A stretch of DNA of 64,000 nucleotides, taken from assembly GCF_042435035.1 (NCBI RefSeq), contig NZ_JBHMQT010000032.1, forward strand, positions 1-64,000, given 5' to 3'. Shown here piece after piece: positions 17,470-26,784 of this stretch (within the stretch, counting starts at the first letter, position 1; each line of letters begins with the position of its first letter). The DNA is from Sphaerimonospora cavernae (lineage in GTDB: Bacteria > Actinomycetota > Actinomycetes > Streptosporangiales > Streptosporangiaceae). Under the pieces are notes generated by a model. That model ran no database searches. It saw only the letters and a list, made by a program, of their open reading frames with translations, and was not told where the DNA came from. The position numbers and the translations under genes are program-made.

Positions 17470-17898
17470 TTATGGAGCGATCGGTTCAAAAGGATTGATT
17501 ACTGACACGCCGGTGCCCAAAAAATCCCTGACATTACGGCTGACCAGGGTCCAGCCGTTCACTCTGGCGGTCGCCGCGATCAGACCGTCCATGGTCGGCA
17601 GCGTCCGTAGGGCGTTGAGCCTGCCCCACTCATCGGCCACAGCCGGGGTTACGGGGACGATGCGGTCACGGAACTGCAGGTGGAGCCCGTGCAGCCACCG
17701 TTCCAGCGCCACCGCCTGCTTGGGGTCGGTACGTCTCCGTGATTCAATGCCCCGCCGGATCTCTCCGACCGACAGACTGCTGAGGTACAGCGTGGGTCCA
17801 TTGGCCTCGGCGATCCACCCCTTCACCTGTGCGCTCCCGTTTCGCTTGCGCACTTCGGAGATCACATTCGTGTCGAGCAGGTAGCCGATGCCCCTCAT
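17470..17898 (-). CDS. vapC: PIN-domain toxin (VapC/FitB type)
   Basis: A 142-aa PIN-domain ribonuclease. All four acidic metal-binding residues can be placed: Asp9 (LLDTNVISE), Glu46 (SVGEIRRGI), Asp104 (TMDGLIAATA) and Asp125 (NVRDF). The NVISE segment resembles FitB-like plasmid-stability toxins. The ATG at 17898 overlaps the antitoxin stop by four bases (ATGA), the standard translational coupling of a type II toxin-antitoxin operon. Confidence 0.92.
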   Translation of the reverse strand: MRGIGYLLDTNVISEVRKRNGSAQVKGWIAEANGPTLYLSSLSVGEIRRGIESRRRTDPKQAVALERWLHGLHLQFRDRIVPVTPAVADEWGRLNALRTLPTMDGLIAATARVNGWTLVSRNVRDFLGTGVSVINPFEPIAP

Positions 17899-18146
17899 CC
17901 GAAGTCGACCTCTCGGGGCAGATCCCTGTTGCGGGGAAAATCGATGTCATCATCCCAGTCCGGGTCCGACAGGAGGAAATCCCGGAAGTCGGGAGTATCG
18001 CCTTTGAGGCGGTGGTATTCGGCAATGTCGATCACCACGGCCACCTCCTCTCCATGGCGGGTGACCACCTGGGGGCCTTCGCTCACCGCACGCCGGATGA
18101 CCTCGCTGAAGCGCTGCTTCGCTTCCTGGACCTGCCACCCATTCAT
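17895..18146 (-). CDS. Phd/YefM-type antitoxin
   Basis: An 83-aa antitoxin upstream of the PIN toxin. The N-terminal MNGWQVQEAKQRFSEVIRRA and VTRHGEEVAVVIDIAEYHRL are typical of Phd/YefM proteins, which bind the operon promoter through this part. The acidic C-terminal tail (DPDWDDDIDFPRNRDLP) would wrap the toxin. An AAGGGTGA element precedes the ATG. It is divergent from polX, so the operator probably lies in 18147-18225. Confidence 0.9.
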   Translation of the reverse strand: MNGWQVQEAKQRFSEVIRRAVSEGPQVVTRHGEEVAVVIDIAEYHRLKGDTPDFRDFLLSDPDWDDDIDFPRNRDLPREVDFG

Positions 18147-18225
18147 CAGTCACCCTTTCTGTCCAGGCTGTCTAGACCGAGCATAATCTCGCCCTCCCTC
18201 GGTCGCGCCCACTTACGCTGGCTTC

Positions 18226-19920
18226 ATGGGACGGGTGAACGACGAGGCGGCGGCGGCGCTGCAGGAGTATGCCGAGCTGTTCGCGCTGAGCGGCGGCGAC
18301 GCGTTCCGGGTGCGGAGTTATCAGAAGGCGGCGAAGTCCATCGCCGGCTTCCCCGAGGACCTGCGGCACGCCGACATCCGCAAGATCCCCGGCGTGGGCG
18401 AGGCCATCGCCAAGAAGGTCGAGGAGTTCCTGGCTCGGGGAAGCTTCCGCCAACTCGACGACCTGCGCGGCCGGGTGCCCGAGGGGGTGCGCGAGCTGAC
18501 GAGGGTCCCGTCGCTCGGGCCCAAACGCGCGCTTTTCCTGTTCGAGGAGCTCGGGATCGACTCACCGGCCGCGCTGGCCGACGCGATCAGAGACGGCCGG
18601 CTGGCCGGGCTGAGGGGTTTCGGCCCCAAGACCGAGGAGAACCTGCTCAAGGGGGTCGAACATCTGGAGCTGTCGGGCGGCCGGGTCCACCTCGGAATCG
18701 CCATGGACCTGGCCGAGCGGGTGATCGCCTCACTGCCCGCCGAGCGGATCGCCCACGCCGGCTCGCTGCGCAGGATGCGCGAGACGATCGGCGACATCGA
18801 CATCCTGGCGGTCGGCCCGCCCGGTCTGATGGACCTGTTCGCCCGCCAGCCGTACGTCACCGAGGTGATCGCGAAGGGCGAGCGGAAGACCTCGGTACGG
18901 ACCGACCGGGGGCTGCAGGTGGACCTGCGGGTGGTGCCCGCCGAGTCGTGGGGCGCCGCGATGATCTATTTCACCGGCAGCAAGGAGCACAACGTCCGCA
19001 TCCGGGAGATGGCCGTCAAGAAGGGCTGGAAGCTCTCCGAGTACGGCCTGTTCGACGGTGAGGATCATCTGATCGCCTCGGAGACCGAGGAGGACGTCTA
19101 CGACGCGCTCGGCATGCGGTGGATCCCGCCGACGCTGCGTGAGGACGGTGGCGAGATCACCGCCGCGCTGCGCGGCGAGCTGCCCCGGCTGGTCGAACTC
19201 GCCGACCTGCGGGGCGACCTGCACACGCACACCGATCTGACCGACGGCATCGCCTCGCTGGAGGACATGGTGGCCGCGGCCGCGCGGTGCGGCCATTCCT
19301 ACTATGCGATCACCGATCATGCTCCGGACCTGGTCATGCAGCGGATGACGCTCGGCAAGGCCCTCGCTCAGCGTGCTCAGATCGCCGAACTTCAAGCGAA
19401 ATATCCGGAAATGCGGTTGCTGCACGGCACCGAGCTGAACATCGCCCCGGACGGCTCGGTGGACTGGCCCGGCGAGGTCCTGGCGGGCTTCGACGTCTGC
19501 GTCGCCTCAGTGCACTCGCACTTCCACCAGTCACGAGAGGAGATGACCCGTCGCTTCGTCGCCGCCTGCGAGAACCCGTACGTCCACGTCATCGGGCACC
19601 CCACCACCCGCAAGATCGGCAAACGGCCGCCGGTGGACGCCGACTGGGATGAGGTCTTCCGCGCCGCGGCCCGCACCGGCACGATCATGGAGATCGACTC
19701 CTACCCCGACCGGGCCGATCTGCCCTCCGATCTGGTACGGCTCGCCCGTCACCACGGGGTGAAGTTCTCGATCGACAGCGACTCCCACGCGATCCCGCAC
19801 CTGTCTCACCAGCGGTTCGGTGTCGGGATCGCCCAGCGGGCCTGGCTCACCCCCGACGACGTGGTCAACACCTGGCCGCTCGACCGGCTGCTCGCACACC
19901 TGCACCGCGCCGCCGTTTAA
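18226..19920 (+). CDS. polX: DNA polymerase X family protein with PHP domain
   Basis: A 564-aa PolX. Helix-hairpin-helix motifs (IPGVGEAIAKKVEEF, PSLGPKRA, LRGFGPKTEENLL) come first. The polymerase palm has GSLRRMRETIGDIDIL (Asp190, Asp192) and QVDLRVV (Asp233). The C-terminal PHP phosphoesterase begins DLHTHTDLTDG (His333, His335) with later His residues (HSHFHQS, HPTTRK). The combination is that of bacterial PolX used in gap-filling and base-excision repair. Length agrees with the family (about 570). Start ATG 18226. Confidence 0.93.
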   Translation: MGRVNDEAAAALQEYAELFALSGGDAFRVRSYQKAAKSIAGFPEDLRHADIRKIPGVGEAIAKKVEEFLARGSFRQLDDLRGRVPEGVRELTRVPSLGPKRALFLFEELGIDSPAALADAIRDGRLAGLRGFGPKTEENLLKGVEHLELSGGRVHLGIAMDLAERVIASLPAERIAHAGSLRRMRETIGDIDILAVGPPGLMDLFARQPYVTEVIAKGERKTSVRTDRGLQVDLRVVPAESWGAAMIYFTGSKEHNVRIREMAVKKGWKLSEYGLFDGEDHLIASETEEDVYDALGMRWIPPTLREDGGEITAALRGELPRLVELADLRGDLHTHTDLTDGIASLEDMVAAAARCGHSYYAITDHAPDLVMQRMTLGKALAQRAQIAELQAKYPEMRLLHGTELNIAPDGSVDWPGEVLAGFDVCVASVHSHFHQSREEMTRRFVAACENPYVHVIGHPTTRKIGKRPPVDADWDEVFRAAARTGTIMEIDSYPDRADLPSDLVRLARHHGVKFSIDSDSHAIPHLSHQRFGVGIAQRAWLTPDDVVNTWPLDRLLAHLHRAAV

Positions 19921-19976
19921 AGCCGCTGATCAAAGCCGCTGGTTAAACCGGACAGGCCGCGGGGACTAGAGACATC

Positions 19977-22900
19977 GTGGCAGGTGGCTGGGTCTCCCGC
20001 TGGCCGTTGGTGCGGCAGTTGCGGGGAGAGGACGGCAGGCGGGAGGCGGCGCGCTCGGCGCGGACCGACGCGCTGCGGCCGCGGGTCGAGCGGGCCGACG
20101 CGGTCGCCCGGTCGGTCTGCCCCTACTGCGCGGTCGGCTGCGGTCAGCTCGTCTACGTCGAGGACGGCAGGGTCACCCAGATCGAGGGCGATCCGGACTC
20201 GCCGATCTCCCGAGGCCGGCTCTGCCCCAAGGGCTCGGCGAGCAAGCAGCTCGTGACCCATTCCGGCCGCGCGACGCAGGTCCTCTACCGCCGGCCGTAC
20301 AGCACGGTCTGGGAGCCGCTCGACCTCGAGACGGCCATGGACATGATCGCCGACAGGGTGGTCAGCACCCGGCGGGAGACCTGGCAGCAGACGTGTGACG
20401 GCAGGGCGGTCAGGCGGACGACGGGCATCGCCCATCTGGGCGGGGCGACGCTCGACGTCGAGGAGAACTATCTGATCAAGAAGCTCTACACCGCTCTGGG
20501 CGCGATCCAGGTCGAGAACCAGGCGCGCATTTGACACTCCTCCACCGTCCCCGGTCTGGGGACCAGCTTCGGGCGTGGCGGCGCGTCCACGTTCCAGCAG
20601 GACCTGGCGGAGTCCGACTGCATCGTCATCCAGGGCTCCAACATGGCCGAATGCCATCCGGTGGGGTTCCAGTGGGTGACGGAGGCCCGGCTGCGCGGCG
20701 CGAAGGTGTTCCACATCGATCCGAGGTTCAGCCGGACCAGCGCGTCCGTCGACCGCTACCTGCCGATCCGGGCCGGGTCCGACATCGTGCTGCTCGGGGC
20801 GCTGATCAATCACGTGCTCGCGGGCGGGCTCGACTTCCGCGAGTACGTCCTCGCGTACACGAACGCGGCGACGATCATCAATGCGGAGTTCCGGGACACC
20901 GAGGACCTCGACGGCCTGTTCTCCGGCTACGACCCGGAGAGCGGCAGGTATGACCCGTCCTCCTGGGCGTACGAAGGCGACGTGGCGCGGATGCACACGT
21001 TGAGCGAGGGCGGTCTGGCGCACGCGGAGGCGGCCGGATCCGACTCCTATGGCGCCCGCGGGGCCGGGGCGAGCGCCCGCCCGCCTGCGGACCCGACGCT
21101 GCGCCACCCGCGCTGCGTCTACCAGATCCTCAAGCGGCATTTCTCCCGTTACACCGCTGACCTGGTCGAGGAGCTGTGCGGGATCTCCGCCGCACAGTTC
21201 GCCGAGCTGGCCGAGGCGATCACCGCCAACTCCGGCCGGGAGCGCACCACGGCCTGGGTGTACTCGGTGGGCTGGACCCAGCACACGACCGGGGTGCAGT
21301 TCATTCGCGCGGCCTCGATCCTGCAGCTCCTGCTGGGCAACATGGGCCGTCCGGGCGGCGGGATCCTGTCCCTGCGCGGCCACGCGAACATCCAGGGCTC
21401 CACGGATGTCCCGACACTGTTCAACCTGCTGCCGGGGTACATCGCGATGCCGCACGCCCATCGGCACGACGACCTGGACGACTACATCCGCCGGGAGGGC
21501 GCCGACACCGGCTTCTGGGGGAACCGACGCGCCTACGTGGTCAGCCTGCTGAAGGCGTGGTGGGGCGACGCGGCGACGGAGGAGAACGACTTCTGCTTCG
21601 ACCACCTGCCGCGGCTCACCGGCGACCACGGGCACTACGCGACCGTGATGGGCCAGATCGACGGCACGGTCAAGGGCTACTTCGTCATCGGTGAGAACCC
21701 GGCGGTCGGATCGGCGAACGGCCGGGCGCAGCGCCTCGGTCTGGCGAACCTCGACTGGCTGGTCGTGCGGGACCTCACCCTGGTGGAGACCGCGACGTTC
21801 TGGCAGGACGCCCCGGAGATCGAGACCGGGGGGCCGCACCCCGGCGAGATCGGCACCGAGGTGTTCTTCCTGCCCGCCGCGAGCCACGTGGAGAAGGAGG
21901 GCACGTTCACCAACACCCAGCGGCTGCTGCAGTGGCGGGAGAAGGCGCTCGACCCGCCGGGCGACTGCCGCAGCGACCTGTGGTTCTTCTACCACCTGGG
22001 CAGGCGGATCAGAGAGCGGCTGACCGACGACGAGATCGACCGGCCGGTGCGCGAGCTGACCTGGGACTACCCCGAGGAGGGGGCGCTTCGCGAGCCCTCG
22101 GCGCGGGCCGTGCTGCGCGAGATCGGCGGCGTCGGGCCAGGCGGCCGGGCGCTCTCGCACATCAGGGAGCTGCGGCCGGACGGGTCGACGAGCTGCGGAT
22201 GCTGGATCTACTGCGGGGTGTACGCCGATGAGGTGAACCAGGCCGCCCGGCGCAGGCCTGGGCGGGAGCAGTCGCGGGTCGCGCCGGAGTGGGGCTGGGC
22301 CTGGCCCGCCAACCGGCGCATCCTCTACAACCGGGCCTCCGCCGATCCGGAGGGCCGGCCGTGGAGCGAGCGCAAGCGGTATGTCTGGTGGGACGCGGAC
22401 CGCGGTGTGTGGACCGGGGCCGACGTGCCGGACTTCGAGGAGGGCAAGCCGCCGGGCTACGAACCCCCGGAGGGGGCGAAGGCCGAGGCCGCGCTGCGCG
22501 GGACCGACCCGTTCATCATGCAGTCGGACGGCAGGGGCTGGCTCTACGTGCCGTCCGGGCTGTCCGACGGGCCGCTGCCCGTGCACTATGAGCCGCACGA
22601 GTCGCCGGTGCGCAACACCTTGTACGGCACCCGGGCCAACCCCGCCCGGCGCGCCTTCCACCGGCGCGACAATCCGTACAACCCGCCGCTCTCGTCGCGG
22701 TTCCCGTACGTGTTCACGACCAGCCGGCTCACCGAGCACCACACCTCCGGCGCGATGAGCCGGACCCTGCCGTATCTGACCGAGCTGCAGCCGGAGCCGT
22801 TCTGCGAGGTGTCGCCCGAGCTCGCCGCCGAGGTGGGACTGGTCAACGGCGGCTGGGCGACGATCGTGACCGCGCGCGCCGCGATCGAGACGCGGGTGCT

Positions 22901-23159
22901 GGTGACCGAACGGGTCAGGCCGATCCGGCTGCGCGGTACAACCGTGCAACAGGCGACCGTGCACCAGGTGGTCCTGCCCTACCACTGGGGGTATCGCGGG
23001 CTGGCGACCGGCGACGTGGTCAACGATCTGATCCCGATCGTGCTCGACCCGAACGTGTTCATCCAGGAGAGCAAGGCCGGCACGTGCGACGTGCTGCCGG
23101 GCAGGCGGCCAACGGGCACGGCGCTGCTCGAACTCATCGAGAGGTATCGGCGTGGCTGA
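19977..23159 (+). CDS. fdhA: Formate dehydrogenase catalytic subunit, selenoprotein (TGA = Sec186)
   Basis: This 1060-aa subunit, read through an in-frame TGA at 20532-20534, oxidises formate to CO2 at a bis-MGD Mo/W centre. The [4Fe-4S] ligands are Cys48, Cys51, Cys55 (CPYCAVGC) and Cys83 (GRLCPKG). The TGA stands exactly at the catalytic Sec/Cys position: upstream ALGAIQVENQARI, downstream HSSTVPGLGTSFGRGGAST, with IQGSNMAECHPVG following. Coding continues without a stop to 23159 (EHHTSGAMSRTLPYLTELQPEPF, then GLVNGGWATIVTARA). A bacterial SECIS follows the TGA, and selA, selB, selD and tRNA-Sec are 3-8 kb downstream. GTG start at 19977. No clear Tat signal is visible, though basic residues occur early. 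Stopping at the TGA would give a useless 185-aa peptide. Confidence 0.95.
20532..20572 (+). promoter_or_regulatory. UGA selenocysteine codon with bacterial SECIS hairpin
   Basis: After TGA (20532-20534), GTCCCC (20547-20552) pairs with GGGGAC (20558-20563) around the loop GGTCT. The loop begins 18 bases after the TGA. As recalled from the E. coli fdhF element, the loop there is also GGUCU at the same distance, so SelB could bind this hairpin to direct Sec insertion. Confidence 0.9.
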
Positions 23160-23289
23160 ACGGATGGGCTTCTTCACCGAGCCCGAGCAGGCGCCGGAAG
23201 TCCACCGGCCATGCGGACGACCAGCAGACCTGAAGCACCGCGCGCAGTTCTGGCACGGTCTGGTAGCCGACGCCCGCCCTGAGCCGTAG
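23152..23289 (+). pseudogene. Possible stub of a formate dehydrogenase Fe-S subunit gene
   Basis: A GTG at 23152 overlaps the fdhA stop (the usual position for the next subunit) and encodes VAERMGFFTEP, then unrelated sequence to a TAG at 23287. The true Fe-S subunit, 1.8 kb on, opens with HRYGFFTDTSICIG. The GFFT start suggests that the original junction was broken, leaving the first 9-10 codons here. The rest of the 45 codons has no recognised similarity. Confidence 0.4.
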
Positions 23290-23429
23290 ACCGGACACTG
23301 CGAATTGACCCAAGCAATGCTACGCGACCAGCCGTTAACTCGTTACACACTAGTGTTGCAAGCGTGATTACGAACAGGACAAAATGCCCTGATATTGTAT
23401 CAAGCGATCGATACCCCCAAAAGAGGATC

Positions 23430-23843
23430 ATGAAGTACGTAAGGTTCATCCCGGCCGTTCTGGCACTCGCTCTGGTCACCGGGTGCAGCGGACAGGTCAC
23501 CCCTCAGTCCCTCATCAAAGAGCTCCAGGACGCTGGTTACTCCTGTGAATCTGGCGATCCAAGCCCCATGGGTGGCGGTGACAGCATCGTCGCGCGTTGT
23601 GGTAACGCCTGGGCTAACGTCTATCACAACCAGGATGAGCTTCTTAAGTACGGCTTGATGCCCAAGGACTTACAGCAGGCATACAAGGCTCGCGGCGGCA
23701 GCGCCTTCAAGTCCCAATGGACGATGACCGAAGACCTCTCGTACCCATTTTGGGAAATTCGCTGCCTCGACCAGGGCTGCGCCGAAGCCGCCAGCACTCT
23801 CACCTCGGTGAGGTCTTTTAACGGCACTCTCGATGCGCCTTAA
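23430..23843 (+). CDS. Putative lipoprotein
   Basis: A 137-aa protein with a lipoprotein signal: basic MKYVR, hydrophobic core, lipobox LVTGC with Cys19. The mature part has SLIKELQDAGYSC, similar in outline to the next lipoprotein (SLQELLKTLEDLGAPC), and six Cys residues. AAGAGG precedes the ATG at 23430. Codon use is visibly lower in GC than that of neighbours, consistent with acquisition. Function unknown. Confidence 0.75.
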   Translation: MKYVRFIPAVLALALVTGCSGQVTPQSLIKELQDAGYSCESGDPSPMGGGDSIVARCGNAWANVYHNQDELLKYGLMPKDLQQAYKARGGSAFKSQWTMTEDLSYPFWEIRCLDQGCAEAASTLTSVRSFNGTLDAP

Positions 23844-23873
23844 CGCACCGAGATGGCACCCCCGAAGAAGATT

Positions 23874-24272
23874 ATGAAGACTGTTGGGTTCACCCTGGCC
23901 ACCCTGGTGCTCTCGTTGATGACTGCATGCGGCCAGTCCGACGGGTCGGCTTCGACCTTCGTCCGGCAGGACGATGGTGGATCGTTCCAGTCCCTGCAGG
24001 AGTTGCTCAAGACGTTGGAAGACCTGGGCGCTCCTTGCACTGACCCCAAATTCATTCAGATGGAGGTCGAGAGCGCTCTATGCTGGAGTGGTTACGCCAA
24101 CGTCAGGCTCTATGTGGAGGGGCCGGGCCAGAAGTTGCCGCGCCATGCTCTGTGGGCTAACCCGCCCGCATTCCGCGTGCGAGGTAAGAACTGGTACCTG
24201 CGGGCAGACGGCGATCCGGACTACGGCAGGAAGGTGAAGAGCCTTCTCGGCGGCGATACCTACATCAGGTAA
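23874..24272 (+). CDS. Putative lipoprotein, possible paralogue of the preceding gene
   Basis: A 132-aa protein with signal peptide MKTVGFTLATLVLSLMTAC (lipobox Cys19) and the helix-plus-Cys pattern ELLKTLEDLGAPC shared with the upstream lipoprotein. It probably shares a transcript, starting 30 bases after that gene's stop. GAAGAAGA precedes ATG 23874. No domain recognised; presumably extracytoplasmic and membrane-anchored. Confidence 0.7.
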   Translation: MKTVGFTLATLVLSLMTACGQSDGSASTFVRQDDGGSFQSLQELLKTLEDLGAPCTDPKFIQMEVESALCWSGYANVRLYVEGPGQKLPRHALWANPPAFRVRGKNWYLRADGDPDYGRKVKSLLGGDTYIR

Positions 24273-24398
24273 GCCGATGACCCTTGCGCAAGGCCGAGGG
24301 GAGCCACCTGACGCACGGATGGAACCCCTCGGCCCCCGCGTCGGTCCGGAGAATCGACCAGGCCTGCGGATGTCGCCCGGTACGTCTACCATCGACTC

Positions 24399-24701
24399 AT
24401 GGCGAACACCATGGAGGAACGCTTGACCTACCTGGAGTCGCGGGTTGCCGTGCTGGCGGCCGAGGCCGAGCGAACCGCGCGCCTGGAGGAAGAGGTTCGT
24501 ACACTGCGGGCCCGCCAGGACGCGATGGCCGGTGTAGCGATCTCTGAGACCTACCGCATCGTGCAGGAGACGCACGCTGATGTCCGGGACCTGCAGGCTA
24601 CCCAGGCACAGCAGGGCGAGATCCTCGCCAAGCACACCGAGGTACTCGGCCGGATCCTGGAGCGACTCGACGCGATTGACGCCAGGCTGTCCCACCAGTA
24701 G
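24399..24701 (+). CDS. Small coiled-coil protein
   Basis: A 100-aa protein that is almost entirely predicted coiled coil, with heptads from MEERLTYLESRVAVLAAEAE through LRARQDAM and again LAKHTEVLGRILERLDAIDARL. No membrane segment, Cys or catalytic motif. Start ATG 24399; a possible further ATG lies four codons on. It sits with the two lipoproteins in the segment that separates fdhA from the Fe-S subunit. Function unknown. Confidence 0.6.
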   Translation: MANTMEERLTYLESRVAVLAAEAERTARLEEEVRTLRARQDAMAGVAISETYRIVQETHADVRDLQATQAQQGEILAKHTEVLGRILERLDAIDARLSHQ

Positions 24702-24857
24702 CACGCGCCCCACGCCGGGCCGGAAAATCGGGCCGGCGATGGTTCCCCCACGACGGGGTACGGGCTGCGCCGGCTGCTGGTTGGCCAGGTAGGCCTCCGT
24801 CTCGGTGATCAGCGCGGAGATGTCATCCGGCTCGGGGCTGGTACTAACGTCGTTCAT
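24702..24857 (-). pseudogene. Possible minus-strand gene fragment with a strong ribosome site
   Basis: On the minus strand AGGAGAGG sits five bases before an ATG at 24857. The first 50 codons (MNDVSTSPEPDDISALITET onward) look protein-like, but the frame then runs antisense to the coiled-coil gene and loses coding character. It may be the 5' remnant of a truncated gene. The rest of the gap 24858-25070 shows nothing clear except probable leader of fdhB. Confidence 0.3.
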
Positions 24858-25070
24858 GGGTCCTCTCCTGGTCTCGCAGGTGGGGGATCAAGGCCCTGAG
24901 CAGGTGTTCACAGCACCACTCGGGGCCGTTCGCGTTGTCAGCGGATTTGGTGGCCGAGTCCGTCACGACGGCCGTTGAAAGTTTTGTCCCACTCCGACCC
25001 GGGCAGAGACGCCTCAGCGTTCTCCCAGGTCTGGGCAGAAACTCGGACACTCACCATTCGAGGGCTTCCC

Positions 25071-25829
25071 GTGACGGACGTAGCACCACATAGGTACGGC
25101 TTCTTCACCGACACGAGCATCTGCATCGGGTGCAAGGCGTGCGAGGTGGCGTGCAAGGAGTGGAACGAGGTGCCCGACGACGGTTTCGTCTTCCTGGCCA
25201 CCTCCTACGACAACACCGGGTCGCTCGGCGCGGACACCTGGCGGCACGTGGCGTTCGTCGAGCAGGACGGCCGGTGGCTGATGTCGTCCGACGTGTGCAA
25301 GCACTGCACGCATGCGGCCTGCCTGGACGTCTGCCCCACGGGCGCGCTGTTCCGCACCGAGTTCGACACGGTCGTCGTCCAGCCCGACGTCTGCAACGGC
25401 TGCGGCTACTGCGTCCCGGCCTGCCCGTACGGAGTCATCGACCGCCGGCAGGGGGACGGCCGGGCGTGGAAGTGCACGCTCTGCTACGACCGGCTGCGCG
25501 GCGGGCTGGAGCCGGCCTGCGCCAAGGCCTGCCCGACCGAGTCGATCCAGTTCGGGCCGCTGGACGAGCTGCGCGAGCGCGCCGGGGAGCGGGTCGGGCG
25601 GCTGCACGCCGACGGCGTGACCGAGGCCCGGCTGTACGGCGAGAGCGCCGGCGACGGCGTCGGCGGAACCGGTGCGTTCTTCCTGCTGCTGGACGCGCCC
25701 GAGACGTACGGCCTGCCGCCGGACCCGGTGGTGACCACGCGGGACCTGCCCGCCATGTGGCGGTGGGCCGGCGGTGCCGCGCTCGCCCTGGCCGCGGGCG
25801 TGGCCGCCTGCTTCCTGAGGCGGAACTGA
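25071..25829 (+). CDS. fdhB: Formate dehydrogenase iron-sulfur subunit
   Basis: A 252-aa four-cluster ferredoxin-type subunit that carries electrons from the selenoenzyme to the membrane subunit. The clusters are seen as CIGCKACEVAC (Cys18-28), CKHCTHAACLDVC, CNGCGYCVPAC and CTLC/CAKAC. A C-terminal hydrophobic helix (ALALAAGVAACFL) would anchor it in the membrane, as in FdnH/HybA-like proteins. GTG 25071 is chosen because GAGGG lies 6 bases upstream and the Fe-S part starts ten codons on; a longer start at 24975 adds an unrelated lead. NrfD follows 1 base after its stop. Confidence 0.95.
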   Translation: MTDVAPHRYGFFTDTSICIGCKACEVACKEWNEVPDDGFVFLATSYDNTGSLGADTWRHVAFVEQDGRWLMSSDVCKHCTHAACLDVCPTGALFRTEFDTVVVQPDVCNGCGYCVPACPYGVIDRRQGDGRAWKCTLCYDRLRGGLEPACAKACPTESIQFGPLDELRERAGERVGRLHADGVTEARLYGESAGDGVGGTGAFFLLLDAPETYGLPPDPVVTTRDLPAMWRWAGGAALALAAGVAACFLRRN

Positions 25830-25830
25830 C

Positions 25831-26745
25831 GTGCCGAAACGACGGGATGAGACGGTGCCGGAGGCCGAGTTCCGCTCCTACTACGGCCGGCCGGTCATCA
25901 AGCGGCCCGTCTGGCACGAGCCGCACATGCCGGTCTATCTCTATCTGGGCGGCATGTCGGGGGCGGCCTCGATGATGGCCGCCGTGGCACGCGTCACCGG
26001 GCACGACCGGCTCGCGCTCACCGCGCGGGTGGCCGCGGCCGCCGGGGCGGGCGTGGGATCCGTCCTCCTCATCACCGAGCTGGGCAGGCCCGAGCGCTTC
26101 CTCAACATGCTGAGGTTGTTCAAGCCGACCTCGCCGATGAGCGTCGGCTCCTGGACGCTGGCCGCGCACGGCGGCCTGACGGCGATCGGCGCCGCCTGCG
26201 CCGTGACCGGCGTCCTGCCCGCTGTCGGGCGCGCGGCGACCGCGGGCGGCGCGGTGACCGGGCCCGTGATGGCGACCTACACCGCCGTGCTCCTGGCCGA
26301 CACCGCGGTGCCGGCCTGGCACGAGGCCCTGCGCGAGCTGCCGTTCCTGTTCGCGGGAAGCGCGCTCGCCTCGGCGGGCGCGGCCCTCATGCTGACCACC
26401 CCCCGGGCCGAGTCCGGGCCCGCCCGCATCGCCGCCGTCGCGGGAGCCGCCGCCGAGACGGCGGCGGGCATGCTGATGGAACGCCGTCTCGGCCTGGTCG
26501 GCGAGCCGTACCGGCTGGGCAGGGCGGGCAGGTTGATGAAGGCGTCCCGGGCGTTGGCCCTCGGCGGCGGTCTGCTCGCCGCGGTGGCCGGGCGCAGCCG
26601 GGCGCTCACCGCGCTGTCCGGACTCGCCATCACGGCCGGTGCGCTGTGCACCCGGTTCGGCGTGCTCGAAGCCGGACGCGCCTCCGCCGCCGACCCGAAG
26701 TACACGGTCGTCCCGCAGCGGCGGCGTGTGGCGGCGGGAGTTTGA
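25831..26745 (+). CDS. NrfD/PsrC-like membrane subunit of the formate dehydrogenase
   Basis: A 304-aa polytopic protein with about eight hydrophobic helices. YLYLGGMSGAASM and ITELGRPERFLNMLRLFKPTS are the signature segments of the NrfD/PsrC family, which passes electrons from Fe-S subunits to quinone. It starts (GTG 25831) one base after fdhB, so the two are coupled. With the catalytic subunit it gives a membrane-bound formate:quinone oxidoreductase without a cytochrome b. Confidence 0.9.
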   Translation: MPKRRDETVPEAEFRSYYGRPVIKRPVWHEPHMPVYLYLGGMSGAASMMAAVARVTGHDRLALTARVAAAAGAGVGSVLLITELGRPERFLNMLRLFKPTSPMSVGSWTLAAHGGLTAIGAACAVTGVLPAVGRAATAGGAVTGPVMATYTAVLLADTAVPAWHEALRELPFLFAGSALASAGAALMLTTPRAESGPARIAAVAGAAAETAAGMLMERRLGLVGEPYRLGRAGRLMKASRALALGGGLLAAVAGRSRALTALSGLAITAGALCTRFGVLEAGRASAADPKYTVVPQRRRVAAGV

Positions 26746-26784
26746 TCTCAGGCCGACCCCTCAGTCCGACCCCTCAGGCCGGCC

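Noticed and set aside
20532..20534. Frameshift or nonsense mutation in fdhA
   Set aside because: The TGA is at the Sec position, followed by a SECIS and a full sel set, so it is recoded.
19917..23177. Very long minus-strand open frame over the formate dehydrogenase gene
   Set aside because: It is antisense to a strongly conserved enzyme and its Arg/Pro/Gly-rich product has no domain; long antisense frames are normal in GC-rich DNA.
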